Source: Acinetobacter nosocomialis
GTDB taxonomy: Bacteria > Pseudomonadota > Gammaproteobacteria > Pseudomonadales > Moraxellaceae
NCBI GenBank assembly: GCA_025736915.1
Contig: CP107049.1
Location: 2,728,001-2,792,000, forward strand
Reading direction: 5' to 3'
DNA: 64,000 nt
The notes below the pieces were generated by a model, which searched no databases, was not told the DNA's origin, and saw only the letters and a program-made list of their open reading frames with translations. Below are positions 1-11,249 of the stretch, piece by piece; position 1 is the stretch's first letter, and every line of letters starts with the position of its first letter. A program made the position numbers and the translations under genes.

Positions 1-807
1 GGTATGACACCAGTATTCTATATGTTCGCAGACCGTCAAAAAGTATACGACATCGTTGAAGCAATTACGGGTTACCGTATGCACCCAGCATGGTTCCGTA
101 TAGGTGGTACAGCACATGACCTTCCAAACAACTGGCAAAAACTTGTTAAAGAATTGCTAGAGTGGATGCCAAAACGTCTCAACGAATACTACACAGCTGC
201 GCTTAAAAACTCTGTGTTTATTGGTCGTACACGTAATGTTGCTCAATACGATGCAAAATCTGCACTTGCATGGGGTGTAACTGGTACTGGTTTACGTGCA
301 ACAGGTATTGATTTCGACGTTCGTAAATATCGTCCATACAGTGGCTATGAAAACTTCGATTTTGACGTGCCAGTTGAGTATGAAGGCGATGCGTACGCTC
401 GTGTTCTTGTTCACTTCCGTGAAATTACTGAGTCACTCAAAATTATCAAACAGTGTTTGGATAACATGCCTTCTGGTCCATATAAAGCGGATCACCCATT
501 GGCTGTTCCTCCACCAAAAGATAAGACGTTACAAGATATTGAAACTTTGATTACGCACTTCTTGAGCGTGTCATGGGGTCCTGTCATGCCTGCTGGTGAA
601 GCGTCATTTATGACTGAAGTTGTGAAAGGTGCAAGTACTTATTACTTGACTTCGGATAAGGCAACAATGAGTTATCGTACTCGTATCCGTACACCGACGT
701 TTACTCACTTACAGCAAATTCCTTCAGTGATTAACGGCAGTTTAGTGTCTGACTTAATCATTTATCTGGCGACCATTGACGTGGTTATGGCTGACGTGGA
801 TCGCTAA
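1..807 (+). CDS. nuoC: NADH-quinone oxidoreductase subunit C/D, 3' part only
   Basis: This is the C-terminal 268 codons of the 49-kDa (NuoD) part of complex I; the reading frame is already open at base 1, so the start lies upstream. NuoD helps form the quinone-reduction site at the junction of the peripheral and membrane arms. The visible protein has the NuoD-type C-terminus, including a stretch rich in G-x-S/T-Y and R-T-R-x-P ending in a D-x-V-M-A-D-V-D-R tail. In Acinetobacter the C and D subunits are fused (nuoCD), which cannot be verified here because the N-terminal half is missing. It is the first gene of the run nuoC/D-E-F-G-H-I-J-K-L-M-N, with nuoE 13 bases downstream. Confidence 0.95.
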   Translation, partial: GMTPVFYMFADRQKVYDIVEAITGYRMHPAWFRIGGTAHDLPNNWQKLVKELLEWMPKRLNEYYTAALKNSVFIGRTRNVAQYDAKSALAWGVTGTGLRATGIDFDVRKYRPYSGYENFDFDVPVEYEGDAYARVLVHFREITESLKIIKQCLDNMPSGPYKADHPLAVPPPKDKTLQDIETLITHFLSVSWGPVMPAGEASFMTEVVKGASTYYLTSDKATMSYRTRIRTPTFTHLQQIPSVINGSLVSDLIIYLATIDVVMADVDR

Positions 808-820
808 GAGGTAACGCAAA

Positions 821-1330
821 ATGATGATTCTGACTGATAAAAAACCACGTGTGAATGTTGAAGGGATTTTGACTGCTGAAGAAATCCATGAAATTGAACA
901 TCACATTGGTCACTATCCATACCCACGTGCAGCTTCTTTAGATGCACTAAAGTGCGTACAGCGCCGTAATGGTTGGGTAGATGATGCTCAAATGAACGCC
1001 ATCGCACAATTATTGACGATTAGTGTTGCAGATTTAGAGGGTGTAGCAACGTTCTACAACCGTATCTATCGCCAACCTGTAGGTCGTCACGTAATTTTGC
1101 TTTGTGACTCGATTGCTTGCTTCTTAATGGGTGCTGAAACACTAGCTGAAGCATTCCAGCGCGAATTAGGTATTCAGTTTGGTCAAACGACACAAGATGG
1201 TCGTTTTACACTGCTCCCAATTTGCTGCCTAGGCAACTGTGACAAAGGCCCAACGTTAATGATTGATGAAGATACTCACGGTTTAGTTGAAGTGACATCA
1301 GTCAAACAGTTATTGGAGAAGTATGTATGA
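821..1330 (+). CDS. nuoE: NADH-quinone oxidoreductase subunit E
   Basis: A 169-residue 24-kDa-type subunit of the NADH dehydrogenase module, which carries the [2Fe-2S] centre N1a. The four cysteine ligands are visible as C-D-S-I-A-C near residue 95 and C-L-G-N-C near residue 138, in the thioredoxin-like C-terminal half. The N-terminal half is the helical bundle expected for the family, and the length is normal. The start follows a purine-rich AAGAGGTAA ribosome site. Its stop overlaps the nuoF start by four bases (ATGA), the usual sign of translational coupling within this operon. Confidence 0.97.
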   Translation: MMILTDKKPRVNVEGILTAEEIHEIEHHIGHYPYPRAASLDALKCVQRRNGWVDDAQMNAIAQLLTISVADLEGVATFYNRIYRQPVGRHVILLCDSIACFLMGAETLAEAFQRELGIQFGQTTQDGRFTLLPICCLGNCDKGPTLMIDEDTHGLVEVTSVKQLLEKYV

Positions 1331-2658
1331 ATACTGAACCAAAACCAATTTATGGCGACGGTAATCCGGAAACTCATCCACTGACTTGGCGTTTAAGCAA
1401 ACAAGAAGCAGTACGTAGCGCTGATGACTATGAAGCACTCGAAGGTTATGCGGGCTTTAAAAAAGCATTAGGCATGAAACCTGCTGAAGTGTTAGACGTT
1501 ATTAAAGCTGCAACTGTAAAAGGTCGTGGTGGTGCAGGCTTCCCAGCAGGGATCAAATGGTCTCTTATGGCGCCAAATGATGGTGGTCCACGTTACTTAA
1601 TCTGTAACGCCGATGAGATGGAACCAGGTACCTTTAAAGACCGTTTGTTGATGGAAAAACTTCCTCACCAATTGATCGAAGGTATGTTGATTGCAGGTTA
1701 TACCCTGGAAGCAACTCAAGGTTATATCTTCATTCGTGGCGAATACATCGAGGCTGCTCAATACCTAAATGAAGCGCTTGAGCAAATTCGCGCTAAAGGT
1801 TACTTAGGTGACAACATTTTAGGTTCTGGCTGGAACTTCGAGTTACACGTGCATACTGGTGCAGGTCGTTATATCTGTGGTGAAGAAACTGCATTGATTA
1901 ACTCGCTTGAAGGTCGCCGTGCTAACCCACGTACTAAACCACCATTCCCGCAAGTTGCTGGTGCATGGGGTCGTCCTACGATTGTGAACAACGTTGAAAC
2001 TTATAACAACTTGCCAGCAATCATGCTTCGTGGTCCAGAGTGGTATATCGGTTTATCAGCTGGTAAATCAAAAGATCCAGGCACTAAGATTTATGGTGCG
2101 TCAGGTAAAGTCAAATTCCCTGGTCTTTGGGAACTACCATTTGGTACGACTGCACGTGAAGTGATTGAAGATCATGCCGGTGGTATGCGTGAAGGCTTAA
2201 AGCTTAAAGCATGGTTACCAGGTGGTGCGTCAACTGACTTTTTGCCTGCAGATACCATTGATTTACCAATGGATGCTGAAACCATTATGAAAGCAGGTTC
2301 TCGTTTAGGAACATGTTTATTGATGGTGGTAGACGAGACCCAATGTATGGTGTCGTTGACCCGTAATCTTGAAGAATTCTTTGCGCGTGAATCATGCGGT
2401 TTCTGTACACCGTGCCGTGATGGTTTGCCATGGGCTGTTAAAGCGCTTAAAGCACTTGAGACAGGTGAAGGTAAGAAAGAAGATATCGACCATTTACAAG
2501 AACTTACTCGTAAATTATGGATTGGTAAAACTTTCTGTGCCCACGCACCAGGTGCGATGGAGCCGCTTATGGGCGCACTCAAACATTTCCGTAGCGAGTT
2601 TGAAGCGAAAGTGACGAATCGTCCTGTCGTGCAAACTAGCAACGTAGAACAAGCTTAA
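1327..2658 (+). CDS. nuoF: NADH-quinone oxidoreductase subunit F
   Basis: The 51-kDa subunit (443 residues) oxidises NADH and passes electrons through FMN to the N3 [4Fe-4S] cluster. The FMN/NADH site is seen in [10 protein letters not shown] near residue 64 and [11 protein letters not shown] near residue 178. The N3 ligands are in [12 protein letters not shown] near residue 355, with a fourth Cys in T-F-C-A-H-A near residue 400. Length and motif order are those of the family. It overlaps nuoE by four bases and nuoG follows after 11 bases. Confidence 0.98.
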   Translation: MNTEPKPIYGDGNPETHPLTWRLSKQEAVRSADDYEALEGYAGFKKALGMKPAEVLDVIKAATVKGRGGAGFPAGIKWSLMAPNDGGPRYLICNADEMEPGTFKDRLLMEKLPHQLIEGMLIAGYTLEATQGYIFIRGEYIEAAQYLNEALEQIRAKGYLGDNILGSGWNFELHVHTGAGRYICGEETALINSLEGRRANPRTKPPFPQVAGAWGRPTIVNNVETYNNLPAIMLRGPEWYIGLSAGKSKDPGTKIYGASGKVKFPGLWELPFGTTAREVIEDHAGGMREGLKLKAWLPGGASTDFLPADTIDLPMDAETIMKAGSRLGTCLLMVVDETQCMVSLTRNLEEFFARESCGFCTPCRDGLPWAVKALKALETGEGKKEDIDHLQELTRKLWIGKTFCAHAPGAMEPLMGALKHFRSEFEAKVTNRPVVQTSNVEQA

Positions 2659-2669
2659 GGGATTCGACT

Positions 2670-5354
2670 ATGGCTACAATTCATGTCGATGGAAAATCGT
2701 ACGAAGTCAATGGATCAGAAAACTTGCTACAAGCATGTTTATCCCTTGGCATTGATATTCCGTATTTTTGTTGGCACCCATCCTTAGGTTCTGTTGGTTC
2801 ATGTCGTCAATGTGCCGTAACTCAGTATGCAAATCCTGAAGATACGCGCGGACGTCTTGTGATGTCATGTATGACACCAGCATCTGACAATACCTATATC
2901 TCGATTGAAGACAAAGAAGCAACGGATTTTCGTGAATCTATCGTTGAGTTCTTAATGACCAACCACCCACACGACTGCCCAGTGTGTGAAGAAGGTGGTC
3001 ACTGTCATTTACAAGATATGACTGTAATGACTGGTCATGACCGTCGTCGCTACCGTTTTACAAAGCGTACACATTACAACCAAGAACTAGGCTCATTCAT
3101 TGCGCATGAAATGAACCGTTGTATTGCTTGTTACCGTTGTGTTCGTTACTACAAAGACTATGCGGGCGGTACAGACTTTGGTGTGTTTGCCAATGCATCA
3201 CGTGTTTACTTTGGTCGTCCAGAGTCAGGTACTTTAGAGTCTGAATTCTCTGGTAACTTGACTGAAGTATGTCCAACAGGTGTATTTACCGATAAAACTC
3301 ATTCAGAGCGCTATAACCGTAAATGGGACATGCAATATGCACCAAGCGTGTGTCATGGCTGTTCTTCAGGTTGTAACATCTCTCCGGGTGAGCGTTATGG
3401 CGAAATCCGTCGTGTAGAAAACCGTTTCAATGGTTCGGTTAACCAATACTTCCTTTGTGACAAAGGCCGTTTTGGCACAGGTTATGTAAACCGTGCAGAT
3501 CGTCCACGTCAACCTCAATTCCGTAATGGTGAAACAGTAGCAACTGTTTCTGTTGACCAAGCTTTAGATCAAGCGATTGCGAAACTTGAAGGTAAAAAAG
3601 TTTTAGGTATTGGTTCACCACGTGCAAGCTTAGAATCAAACTATGCATTACGTGAACTTGTAGGCCAAGCAAACTACTCAACAGGTGTTGCACAAAAAGA
3701 GCAAAGTCTTGTTGAACTTGCTGCTTCAATCATGCAAACAGAGGGCATTTACAACCCGAACATGCGTGAAATTGAAAGCTATGATGCAGTATTAATTTTG
3801 GGTGAAGATTTAACTCAAACTGCACCACGTATGGCTTTGTCAGTTCGTCAAGCTGCGAAAAACAAAGCTCGCGAAATGGCTGCAAAAACACGTACGCCAG
3901 ATTGGTTGGCTGAGCCTGTACAACGTATTGGTCAGGAAGCGAAATCTCCGATCTATATTTTGGCTGCAACTCAAACTCGTCTTGCCGATGTTGCGACTGG
4001 TGAAGTTGTTGCATCTCCAAATGACATCGCGCGTTTAGGTTTTGCAGTTGCTGCGGCAGTTAAAGGTGAAACAGTTAATGGTTTGGATGACGATGCAAAA
4101 GCATTTGCTCAAACTATTGCAGACACTTTAAAAGCAGCAAACAAACCATTAATTATTGCGGGTACGAGCTTGCAAGATGCTTCAATTATGGAAGCGGCAG
4201 CAGAGTTAACGCAAAACCTTGGTTCAAAAGCTGGTTTAAGTCTTGTAGTTCCTGAAGTGAACTCTATGGGCTTAGCATTGTTTGGCGGTTTAAGCCTTGA
4301 ACAAGCATTTGCTCAAGACTACGACACACTTGTTATTGTTGAAAATGACTTGTTCCGTCGTTTACCTGCTGCTCAAGTTAAAGCAGCACTTGATAAAGCT
4401 GAAACAGTAATCGTGCTTGATCACAGCGAAACAGAAACTGTGAAACAGGCTGATATCGTTCTTTCAGCAGCAAGCTTTGCCGAAGGTGATGGTACTGTTG
4501 TAAGCCAAGAAGGTCGTGCACAACGCTTCTATCAAGTTTACGATCCAAGCTACTACAAGCCTGAATACGCGATTAAAGAGTCTTGGCGCTGGTTGCATGC
4601 CATTGAAACTGGTCTTAAAGGTAAGCCAGTTGATTGGACATTGCTTGATGACGTGATTGAAACTATCGTTAAAAATGTTCCGGTACTTGAAGCAATTCAA
4701 GATGTTGCACCAGATGCAGGCTACCGTGTACATGGCTTGAAAATTGCGCGTGAACCACGTCGTTATTCTGGTCGTACAGCAATTCGTGCACCTTTATCGG
4801 TTCATGAACCTAAGCAACCAACAGATCCAGACTCAGCACTAACATTCTCTATGGAAGGTTATGTAGGTCCACAAAAAGCATCTTCACTTGTACCATTTGC
4901 GTGGGCTCCGGGTTGGAACTCTCCACAATCTTGGAACAAATACCAAGATGAAGTGGGCGGTCACTTAAAAGGTGGTGATTCAGGCGTTCGTTTATTCGAT
5001 CGTTTAGCAAAACGTCCAGCACGTAGCTATGTGGCTCCAACTGCGGTAGTTGCAAACCCTGAAAGCTTCCGTCTTGTACCAATGCACCACATTTTTGGTT
5101 CTGGTGAATTCACGATTAAAACACCTGCAATGGAAACTCGTATTCCTGAAGCTGTATTTGCTGTGGGCGAACAAGATGCAACGCGTTTGAATCTACAAGA
5201 AGGCCAACGTATTACAGTTAAAGCAGGCGAAACTACAGTGAGCTTACCTGTACAAGTAATTGAATATTTACCTACAGGTTATATCGGTTACCCAGTTGGT
5301 TTAGCACCAACAGTATCCTTAGCTGAGCCTGTTTCAGTGGCATTAGGAGTGTAA
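2670..5354 (+). CDS. nuoG: NADH-quinone oxidoreductase subunit G
   Basis: The 75-kDa subunit (894 residues) is the main iron-sulfur relay of the peripheral arm. In order there is an N-terminal [2Fe-2S] ferredoxin domain (Cys near residues 34, 45, 48 and 67), a H-x3-C-x2-C-x5-C stretch near residue 100, a C-x2-C-x2-C four-iron site near residue 150, and a C-x2-C-x3-C site near residue 228 with a distant Cys that matches the extra N7 cluster of bacterial NuoG. The rest is a degenerate molybdopterin-oxidoreductase fold, typical of the family. nuoH starts three bases after its stop. Confidence 0.97.
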   Translation: MATIHVDGKSYEVNGSENLLQACLSLGIDIPYFCWHPSLGSVGSCRQCAVTQYANPEDTRGRLVMSCMTPASDNTYISIEDKEATDFRESIVEFLMTNHPHDCPVCEEGGHCHLQDMTVMTGHDRRRYRFTKRTHYNQELGSFIAHEMNRCIACYRCVRYYKDYAGGTDFGVFANASRVYFGRPESGTLESEFSGNLTEVCPTGVFTDKTHSERYNRKWDMQYAPSVCHGCSSGCNISPGERYGEIRRVENRFNGSVNQYFLCDKGRFGTGYVNRADRPRQPQFRNGETVATVSVDQALDQAIAKLEGKKVLGIGSPRASLESNYALRELVGQANYSTGVAQKEQSLVELAASIMQTEGIYNPNMREIESYDAVLILGEDLTQTAPRMALSVRQAAKNKAREMAAKTRTPDWLAEPVQRIGQEAKSPIYILAATQTRLADVATGEVVASPNDIARLGFAVAAAVKGETVNGLDDDAKAFAQTIADTLKAANKPLIIAGTSLQDASIMEAAAELTQNLGSKAGLSLVVPEVNSMGLALFGGLSLEQAFAQDYDTLVIVENDLFRRLPAAQVKAALDKAETVIVLDHSETETVKQADIVLSAASFAEGDGTVVSQEGRAQRFYQVYDPSYYKPEYAIKESWRWLHAIETGLKGKPVDWTLLDDVIETIVKNVPVLEAIQDVAPDAGYRVHGLKIAREPRRYSGRTAIRAPLSVHEPKQPTDPDSALTFSMEGYVGPQKASSLVPFAWAPGWNSPQSWNKYQDEVGGHLKGGDSGVRLFDRLAKRPARSYVAPTAVVANPESFRLVPMHHIFGSGEFTIKTPAMETRIPEAVFAVGEQDATRLNLQEGQRITVKAGETTVSLPVQVIEYLPTGYIGYPVGLAPTVSLAEPVSVALGV

Positions 5355-5357
5355 TTC

Positions 5358-6374
5358 ATGAATCAAGAAATTATACGTCAAACGCCACTTTGGGCTGAGA
5401 ACTGGCCAATTGCTTACGCAGTTGTTCAAGCAGTTGTGATTTTGCTTGTTGTAGTTTTAGTTGCTGCATTGATGTCTTTTATTGAGCGTCGTTTGCTTGC
5501 ATTGTGGCAAGACCGTTATGGTCCAAACCGTGTTGGTCCTAGTGGTATGTTCCAGATCGTTGCCGACATGCTTAAGATCATGTTCAAAGAAGACTGGACA
5601 CCAAAATTTGCTGATAAATTAACTTTCCGTTTAGCTCCGGCAGTTGCGATGGCAACTGCGGTGCTTTCGTTCATGGTTATTCCTGTAAGCCCTGCATTGG
5701 GTGTTGCAGACATGAGCATCGGTCTGTTGTTCTTTATGGCAATGGCAGGTATTGCGGTTTATGCAGTGTTATTCGGTGGTTGGGCATCAAATAACAAATA
5801 TTCATTACTCGGCGGTTTACGTTCAGCTGCTCAAACCATTTCTTATGAAGTGTTCTTGGGTATCTCGTTAATGGGCGTGGTTGCAATTGCTGGTTCATTT
5901 AACCTTCGTGAAATTGTTGAAGCACAACGTGATGTTTGGTTCATCATTCCACAGTTCTTAGGTTTCTTGATTTTCGTTGTTGCAGGTGTTGCGGTAACTC
6001 ACCGTCACCCATTTGACCAACCTGAAGCAGAACAAGAATTGGCTGAAGGTTACCATGTTGAATATGGCGGTATGAAATGGGGTATGTTCTTCGTTGCTGA
6101 ATATGTAAACGTTGTACTTATCTCTGCATTAATCGTGACTTTATTCTTTGGTGGCTGGTTAGCGCCATTCAATTTAGAAATTCCATTTGTTCCACCAGTA
6201 TTCTGGTTCGTGATTAAAACAGCATTCTTTGTAATGATGTTCGTATTGGCACGTGGTTCTTTAATGCGTCCACGTTATGACCAAGTCATGAACTTTGGTT
6301 GGAAAATTTGTTTGCCATTGGCGTTGGTCAACTTGTTAGTGACTGGTGCTGTGATTCTGATGAATCAGGCCTAG
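5358..6374 (+). CDS. nuoH: NADH-quinone oxidoreductase subunit H
   Basis: A 338-residue polytopic membrane subunit (ND1 family) at the junction between the peripheral and membrane arms, where it forms much of the quinone channel. About eight hydrophobic segments are visible. The conserved first cytoplasmic loop [16 protein letters not shown] is near residue 43, and an acidic loop [14 protein letters not shown] near residue 225 matches the family signature. It sits between nuoG and nuoI, as in other 13-gene nuo operons. Confidence 0.97.
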   Translation: MNQEIIRQTPLWAENWPIAYAVVQAVVILLVVVLVAALMSFIERRLLALWQDRYGPNRVGPSGMFQIVADMLKIMFKEDWTPKFADKLTFRLAPAVAMATAVLSFMVIPVSPALGVADMSIGLLFFMAMAGIAVYAVLFGGWASNNKYSLLGGLRSAAQTISYEVFLGISLMGVVAIAGSFNLREIVEAQRDVWFIIPQFLGFLIFVVAGVAVTHRHPFDQPEAEQELAEGYHVEYGGMKWGMFFVAEYVNVVLISALIVTLFFGGWLAPFNLEIPFVPPVFWFVIKTAFFVMMFVLARGSLMRPRYDQVMNFGWKICLPLALVNLLVTGAVILMNQA

Positions 6375-6392
6375 GACAGCAGGGAGTACAAA

Positions 6393-6935
6393 ATGTATAA
6401 ATTTCTAGCTGGATTCGGATCGATTGTACGTTCGTTGTTTATGGTATTTAGCCATGCAACGCGTAAACGTGACACGATTTTATATCCAGAAGTACCGGCT
6501 GAACAGATTGTGCCACCACGCTTTCGTGGTCGTATTGTGTTGACGCGTGACCCAGATGGGGAAGAGCGTTGTGTGGCATGTAACCTTTGTGCGGTTGCAT
6601 GTCCAGTTGGCTGTATTTCATTACAAAAAGCTGAAAAAGAAGATGGTCGTTGGTATCCGGAATTTTTCCGTATCAACTTCTCTCGTTGTATTTTCTGCGG
6701 TATGTGTGAAGAAGCATGTCCAACCACAGCGATTCAAATGACTCCAGATTTCGAGTTAGGCGAATACGTACGTCAAGACCTTGTTTATGAGAAAGAAAAC
6801 TTACTCATTTCAGGTCCAGGTAAATACCCAGACTACAACTTCTACCGCGTAACCGGTATGGCAATTAACGGTAAAGAGAAAGGTCAAGCACAAAAAGAAA
6901 GTGCACCAATCGATGTACGGAGTCTATTACCATGA
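6393..6935 (+). CDS. nuoI: NADH-quinone oxidoreductase subunit I
   Basis: A 180-residue TYKY-type subunit holding clusters N6a and N6b, the last relays before the quinone cluster. Two ferredoxin motifs are clear: [12 protein letters not shown] near residue 60 and [12 protein letters not shown] near residue 99. The N-terminus has a short amphipathic membrane-contact stretch. The start follows a GCAGGGAG ribosome site. Its stop overlaps the nuoJ start by four bases. Confidence 0.97.
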   Translation: MYKFLAGFGSIVRSLFMVFSHATRKRDTILYPEVPAEQIVPPRFRGRIVLTRDPDGEERCVACNLCAVACPVGCISLQKAEKEDGRWYPEFFRINFSRCIFCGMCEEACPTTAIQMTPDFELGEYVRQDLVYEKENLLISGPGKYPDYNFYRVTGMAINGKEKGQAQKESAPIDVRSLLP

Positions 6936-7453
6936 TGTGGCCGTTTTATTTGATGGCGCTCGTGGCCATCGTTTCTACGGTTCGTGTAGTGACTAACACG
7001 AACCCTGTACATGCATTGCTTAGTCTGATTGTTTCATTACTTGCTGTTGCTGGTATTTTCATGATCGTAGGTGCGCCGTTTGCCGGCGCCCTCGAAATCA
7101 TTGTTTATGCTGGTGCAATTATGGTCTTGTTCGTATTCGTTGTGATGATGCTTAACTTAGGGCAACACACTGTAGAACAAGAGCGTAAATGGCTTTCTTC
7201 AGATGCTTGGGCATATCCAGCACTCATGAGCTTTTTACTTGGCTTGCTTTTAGTTTGGATGCTTGGTGGCGAATATACAACCATCTCTGCACCACTTGGA
7301 GCACAAGTAATTGGACCAAAAGTTGTTGGTCAAGCGCTCTTTACTCACTACTTATTATTGGTTGAAGTTGCCGCGATGTTATTGCTAGCAGCCCTTGTTG
7401 CAGCATACCACTTAGGTAAACGTGAACCAGGTGCAGAAGAGGAAAAAGAATAA
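6932..7453 (+). CDS. nuoJ: NADH-quinone oxidoreductase subunit J
   Basis: A 173-residue membrane subunit (ND6 family) with about five transmembrane segments. The segment with [20 protein letters not shown] near residue 52 is the conserved third helix containing the pi-bulge region. The first of two tandem ATG codons gives an ATGA overlap with nuoI; starting at the second would remove one residue. The stop shares one base with the nuoK start. Confidence 0.95.
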
Positions 7454-7761
7454 TGGGCCAGATCCCTTTAGAACATGGTTTGATTGTTGCAACCATTCTT
7501 TTTGCACTCGGTTTTTACGGTGTAATGGTGCGACGCAACCTACTATTTATGTTAATGAGCCTTGAAATCATGATGAATGCTGCTGCGTTAGCATTCGTTC
7601 TTGCGGGTAGCGTATGGGCACAACCAGATGGACAAGTGATGTTCATTCTGATTTTAACCCTTGCTGCAGCAGAGGCGTGTATCGGTCTTGCGATTGTCCT
7701 TCAGTTCTATCATCGCTTCCATCATTTGGATGTGGATGCTGCTAGTGAGATGCGCGGATGA
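7453..7761 (+). CDS. nuoK: NADH-quinone oxidoreductase subunit K
   Basis: A 102-residue membrane subunit (ND4L family) with three transmembrane segments. The two buried glutamates implicated in proton movement are visible, in S-L-E-I-M-M-N near residue 36 and A-A-A-E-A-C-I-G-L near residue 72. The start overlaps the nuoJ stop by one base, and its own stop overlaps nuoL by four bases. Length and placement are standard. Confidence 0.97.
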
Positions 7762-9647
7762 GTTATTTATATCTAACAGTATTATTTCCGCTAATCGGTT
7801 TTATTTTATTGGCGGCAGGGCGTGATAAGCTCTCTGAAAATGTTGCAGCAATTATTGGTGTAGGTTCTGTAGGTTTATCTGCATTATTTGCATTGATTGC
7901 TGGTATGGCATTTACCAATAGCGGTCAGCAGGTTTTTGTTCAAAACCTTTGGACATGGTTCAATGTTGGTGGTTTCGCTCCTGGCATTAGCTTACATTTA
8001 GATGGCTTATCTTTACTCATGATGGGCATGATCACAGGTGTTGGTTTCCTAATCCACATCTTTGCATCGTGGTACATGCGTGGTGAAGAAGGTTATGCGC
8101 GCTTCTTCTCTTATTTCAACCTATTCGTTGCAAGCATGCTTGTGCTTGTATTGGGTGACAACTTAGCGTTGTTATTCTTAGGTTGGGAAGGCGTAGGTCT
8201 ATGCTCTTACTTGCTGATTGGTTTCTATTATGCAAACCCTGCAAATGGTTGGGCAGCGATCAAAGCATTTACAGTTACCCGTGTAGGTGACGTATTCTTA
8301 CTTATCGCTTTATTCTTGCTTTACCAACAATTTGGTACGCTTAATACTCAGTACATCGTTGAACACGCAGCAGAAGTCATGACGAAGAGTTCGTCACTTA
8401 CTATTTGGACTGCGTTAATGTTGTTCTTAGGTGCTGCTGGTAAATCTGCTCAAATTCCATTGCAAACATGGTTGGCAGATGCGATGGCAGGTCCAACACC
8501 TGTTTCTGCATTAATCCACGCAGCAACGATGGTAACGGCTGGTGTGTACTTATGCTGTCGTCTATTCAGCGTATTTGAGCTTGCACCTGAAGTGATGCAA
8601 TTCATTTCGGTAACAGGCGCTGTAACTTTATTAGTTGCAGGTTTTGCTGCTCTCGTGCAAACAGACATCAAACGTATTTTGGCTTACTCAACAATGAGTC
8701 AGCTCGGTTATATGTTTATGGCTGTAGGTGCAGAAGCGTATCAAGCTGGCTTGTTCCACATGTTGGCTCACGCATTCTTCAAAGCATTGTTATTCTTGTC
8801 TTCTGGTGCGGTTATTCTTGCTTACCATCACGAACAAAATATTTTCAAAATGGGTGGTTTGTTCTACAAAAACAAATTCCTATTTGCATGTTTCGCGATT
8901 GGTGGCGGTGCATTAGCAGCGATTCCATTCTTAACAATCGGCTTCTTCTCAAAAGATGCGATTCTTGGTGAAGTTTGGGTTCAAGGTCAATCAATTGCTC
9001 TATACCACACCTTATATTGGGCTGGTGTAGCAGGTGCGTTCCTGACTTCAATCTATACCTTCCGTTTAATCTGGGTTGTATTCTTCGGTAAAGAAAATAC
9101 ACATTACCATGAGATTAAAGGTGCAACTTACTGGGCGCCATTAGGTATCTTGGCTGTATTGTCTACTTTTGTGGGCGCTGCACTAAAAGGTCCGGTCGCT
9201 GGTATTTTAAATACTGCAAAAATTCCTGAATTCCATGTTGCTGAACAATTTGTAGAAGGCATGCATGGGGCAGAGCATTTAGCAGTTGGTATCGCGCTTG
9301 CTGGTTTAGCAGTTGGTATTGGTCTGTTTGCATTTGCTTACGGTGCAGTGAAGTCGTTTGCTCAAACAAGTCTTGGTGCTGGCTTAGCTCATATTTGTCG
9401 TACAGCATTTGGTTTTGATGCGCTGTATGACATCGTTTTTGTTAAACCTTATTTATTCTTCGCCAAACTATTTGGTCGTGATCCAATTGATAGCTTGTGG
9501 CTTGTGCTTCCTGCGCTTGTTAAAGGCGGAAACAGTTTTACAAGCTCACGTCAAACAGGTTCATTGCGTGAATACGCATCAAGCATGTCACTCGGTGTAG
9601 TGGTGTTATTGATGATCTTGATCGTTATTCAGGTAGTGGGGAAATAA
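7758..9647 (+). CDS. nuoL: NADH-quinone oxidoreductase subunit L
   Basis: A 629-residue antiporter-like proton-pumping subunit (ND5 family) at the far end of the membrane arm. It has about 16 hydrophobic segments, the conserved glutamate in [14 protein letters not shown] near residue 143, and the lysine-bearing antiporter segment [15 protein letters not shown] near residue 228. The C-terminal part carries the long lateral-helix region expected for NuoL. nuoM follows after one base. Confidence 0.97.
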
Positions 9648-9648
9648 A

Positions 9649-11247
9649 ATGGAAAACAATTTAATTTTACCCGCGCTGATCCTTGTTCCGTTCATTGCAG
9701 GTTTTACTTGTTGGTTAGTCGATAAACTCGACAAAACTTTGCCACGCTGGATTGCCTTAATTGGTATGCTCATTACTTTGGGCTTAGGTCTTGCACTTTG
9801 GCAAAGTGGTACTTATACCTACGAGTTGGGCTCAAAAGTCCCAACTTGGTCAGCTGAGTTTTATTTACCGTGGATTAAATCTCTCGGTATTGGCATTCAC
9901 TTAGCAGTGGATGGCTTGTCTTTACTCATGGTGTTGTTAACAGCTTTACTTGGTGTACTTGCTGTTGGTTGTTCATGGGGTGAGATTCAAAAGAACGTTG
10001 GTTTCTTCCACTTAAACTTATTATGGAGTTTAGGTGGCGTTATTGGCGTGTTCTTGGCAATCGATTTGTTCCTATTCTTCTTCTTCTGGGAGATGATGCT
10101 TGTACCAATCTACTTCTTGATTGCGTTATGGGGTCATAAAGGTTCAAACGGCCGTTCACGTGTTTACGCTGCAACTAAGTTCTTCTTATATACGCAAATC
10201 GCTGGTTTAGTGATGTTAATCGGTATCCTTGGCCTTGTGGTTTATGGTTACATGATGACTGGTATGATCGGTTTTGATTACAACTATTTATTAGCTGTAG
10301 CGAATCGTTTACCTGCTGGCTTCGCGTATGGTTTCATGATCTGCTTCTTTATTGGTTTTGCAGTGAAGTTACCAGTGTTTCCATTGCATGGCTGGTTACC
10401 AGATGCCCATGCTCAAGCTCCTACAGCGGGTTCTGTAGACTTGGCTGGTATCTTGATTAAAACAGCAGCATACGGTTTACTCCGTTTTGTAATTCCATTC
10501 TTCCCGGCAGCTTCTGCACAGTTTGCAGATATTGCGATTATTTTCGGTTTGATTGGTATTTTCTACGGCGCTTGGTGTGCTTACCAGCAAACTGACATGA
10601 AACGTTTACTTGCGTATACGTCGATTTCACACATGGGCTTCATTTTACTTGCAATCTATGCAGGTAATATTTTGACCTTCCAAGGTTTAATGATCATGAT
10701 GTTGGCACATGGTTTGTCATCTGCTGCATTGTTCATTATGTCTGGTCAAATCTACGAGCGCTTGCATACACGTGATTTGCGTTTGATGGGTGGTCTTCGT
10801 GGTCAACTCCAATACTTACCATTCTTTTTAATGTTCTTCGTAGCTGCTCTTGTTGGTGTGCCAGGTTTAGGTAACTTTATTGGTGAATTCCTGATTTTGA
10901 TGGGTTCATTTAATAAATATCCGGCCTTCACGATTCTTGCTTCTATCAGCCTTGTATTTGCAGGTTTATATGGCTTGATCTTGATTCACCGTGCTTTATT
11001 TGGTGAGCCAAACCCTGAACAAAAGCAACACTACACTAGTCCATTAAAAGACTTATCTGCTCGTGAAGTTGTTATTTTGATGATTTGTGCGATTGGTCTC
11101 GTTTGGCTTGGTATCTTCCCACAAACATTCTTGGATGTATCTCATTCAAGTATGCAGTGGTTGGTCAATAGTTATGTGCCAGTACAAGAAGTCGTTGAAA
11201 CTGTTCAGCAAACAGCTACTCAACTTGACCATGTGGAGATCCAATAA
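9649..11247 (+). CDS. nuoM: NADH-quinone oxidoreductase subunit M
   Basis: A 532-residue proton-pumping membrane subunit (ND4 family). Key antiporter-fold residues are visible: the glutamate in F-F-W-E-M-M-L-V-P near residue 147 and the lysine segment A-V-K-L-P-V-F-P-L-H-G-W-L-P-D-A near residue 240. About 14 transmembrane segments are evident, at normal length. nuoN begins two bases after its stop. Confidence 0.97.
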   Translation: MENNLILPALILVPFIAGFTCWLVDKLDKTLPRWIALIGMLITLGLGLALWQSGTYTYELGSKVPTWSAEFYLPWIKSLGIGIHLAVDGLSLLMVLLTALLGVLAVGCSWGEIQKNVGFFHLNLLWSLGGVIGVFLAIDLFLFFFFWEMMLVPIYFLIALWGHKGSNGRSRVYAATKFFLYTQIAGLVMLIGILGLVVYGYMMTGMIGFDYNYLLAVANRLPAGFAYGFMICFFIGFAVKLPVFPLHGWLPDAHAQAPTAGSVDLAGILIKTAAYGLLRFVIPFFPAASAQFADIAIIFGLIGIFYGAWCAYQQTDMKRLLAYTSISHMGFILLAIYAGNILTFQGLMIMMLAHGLSSAALFIMSGQIYERLHTRDLRLMGGLRGQLQYLPFFLMFFVAALVGVPGLGNFIGEFLILMGSFNKYPAFTILASISLVFAGLYGLILIHRALFGEPNPEQKQHYTSPLKDLSAREVVILMICAIGLVWLGIFPQTFLDVSHSSMQWLVNSYVPVQEVVETVQQTATQLDHVEIQ

Positions 11248-11249
11248 TC

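Noticed and set aside
2172-2642. 156-residue minus-strand ORF opposite nuoF
   Set aside because: Shadow of a well conserved gene on the other strand; no start signal or domain.
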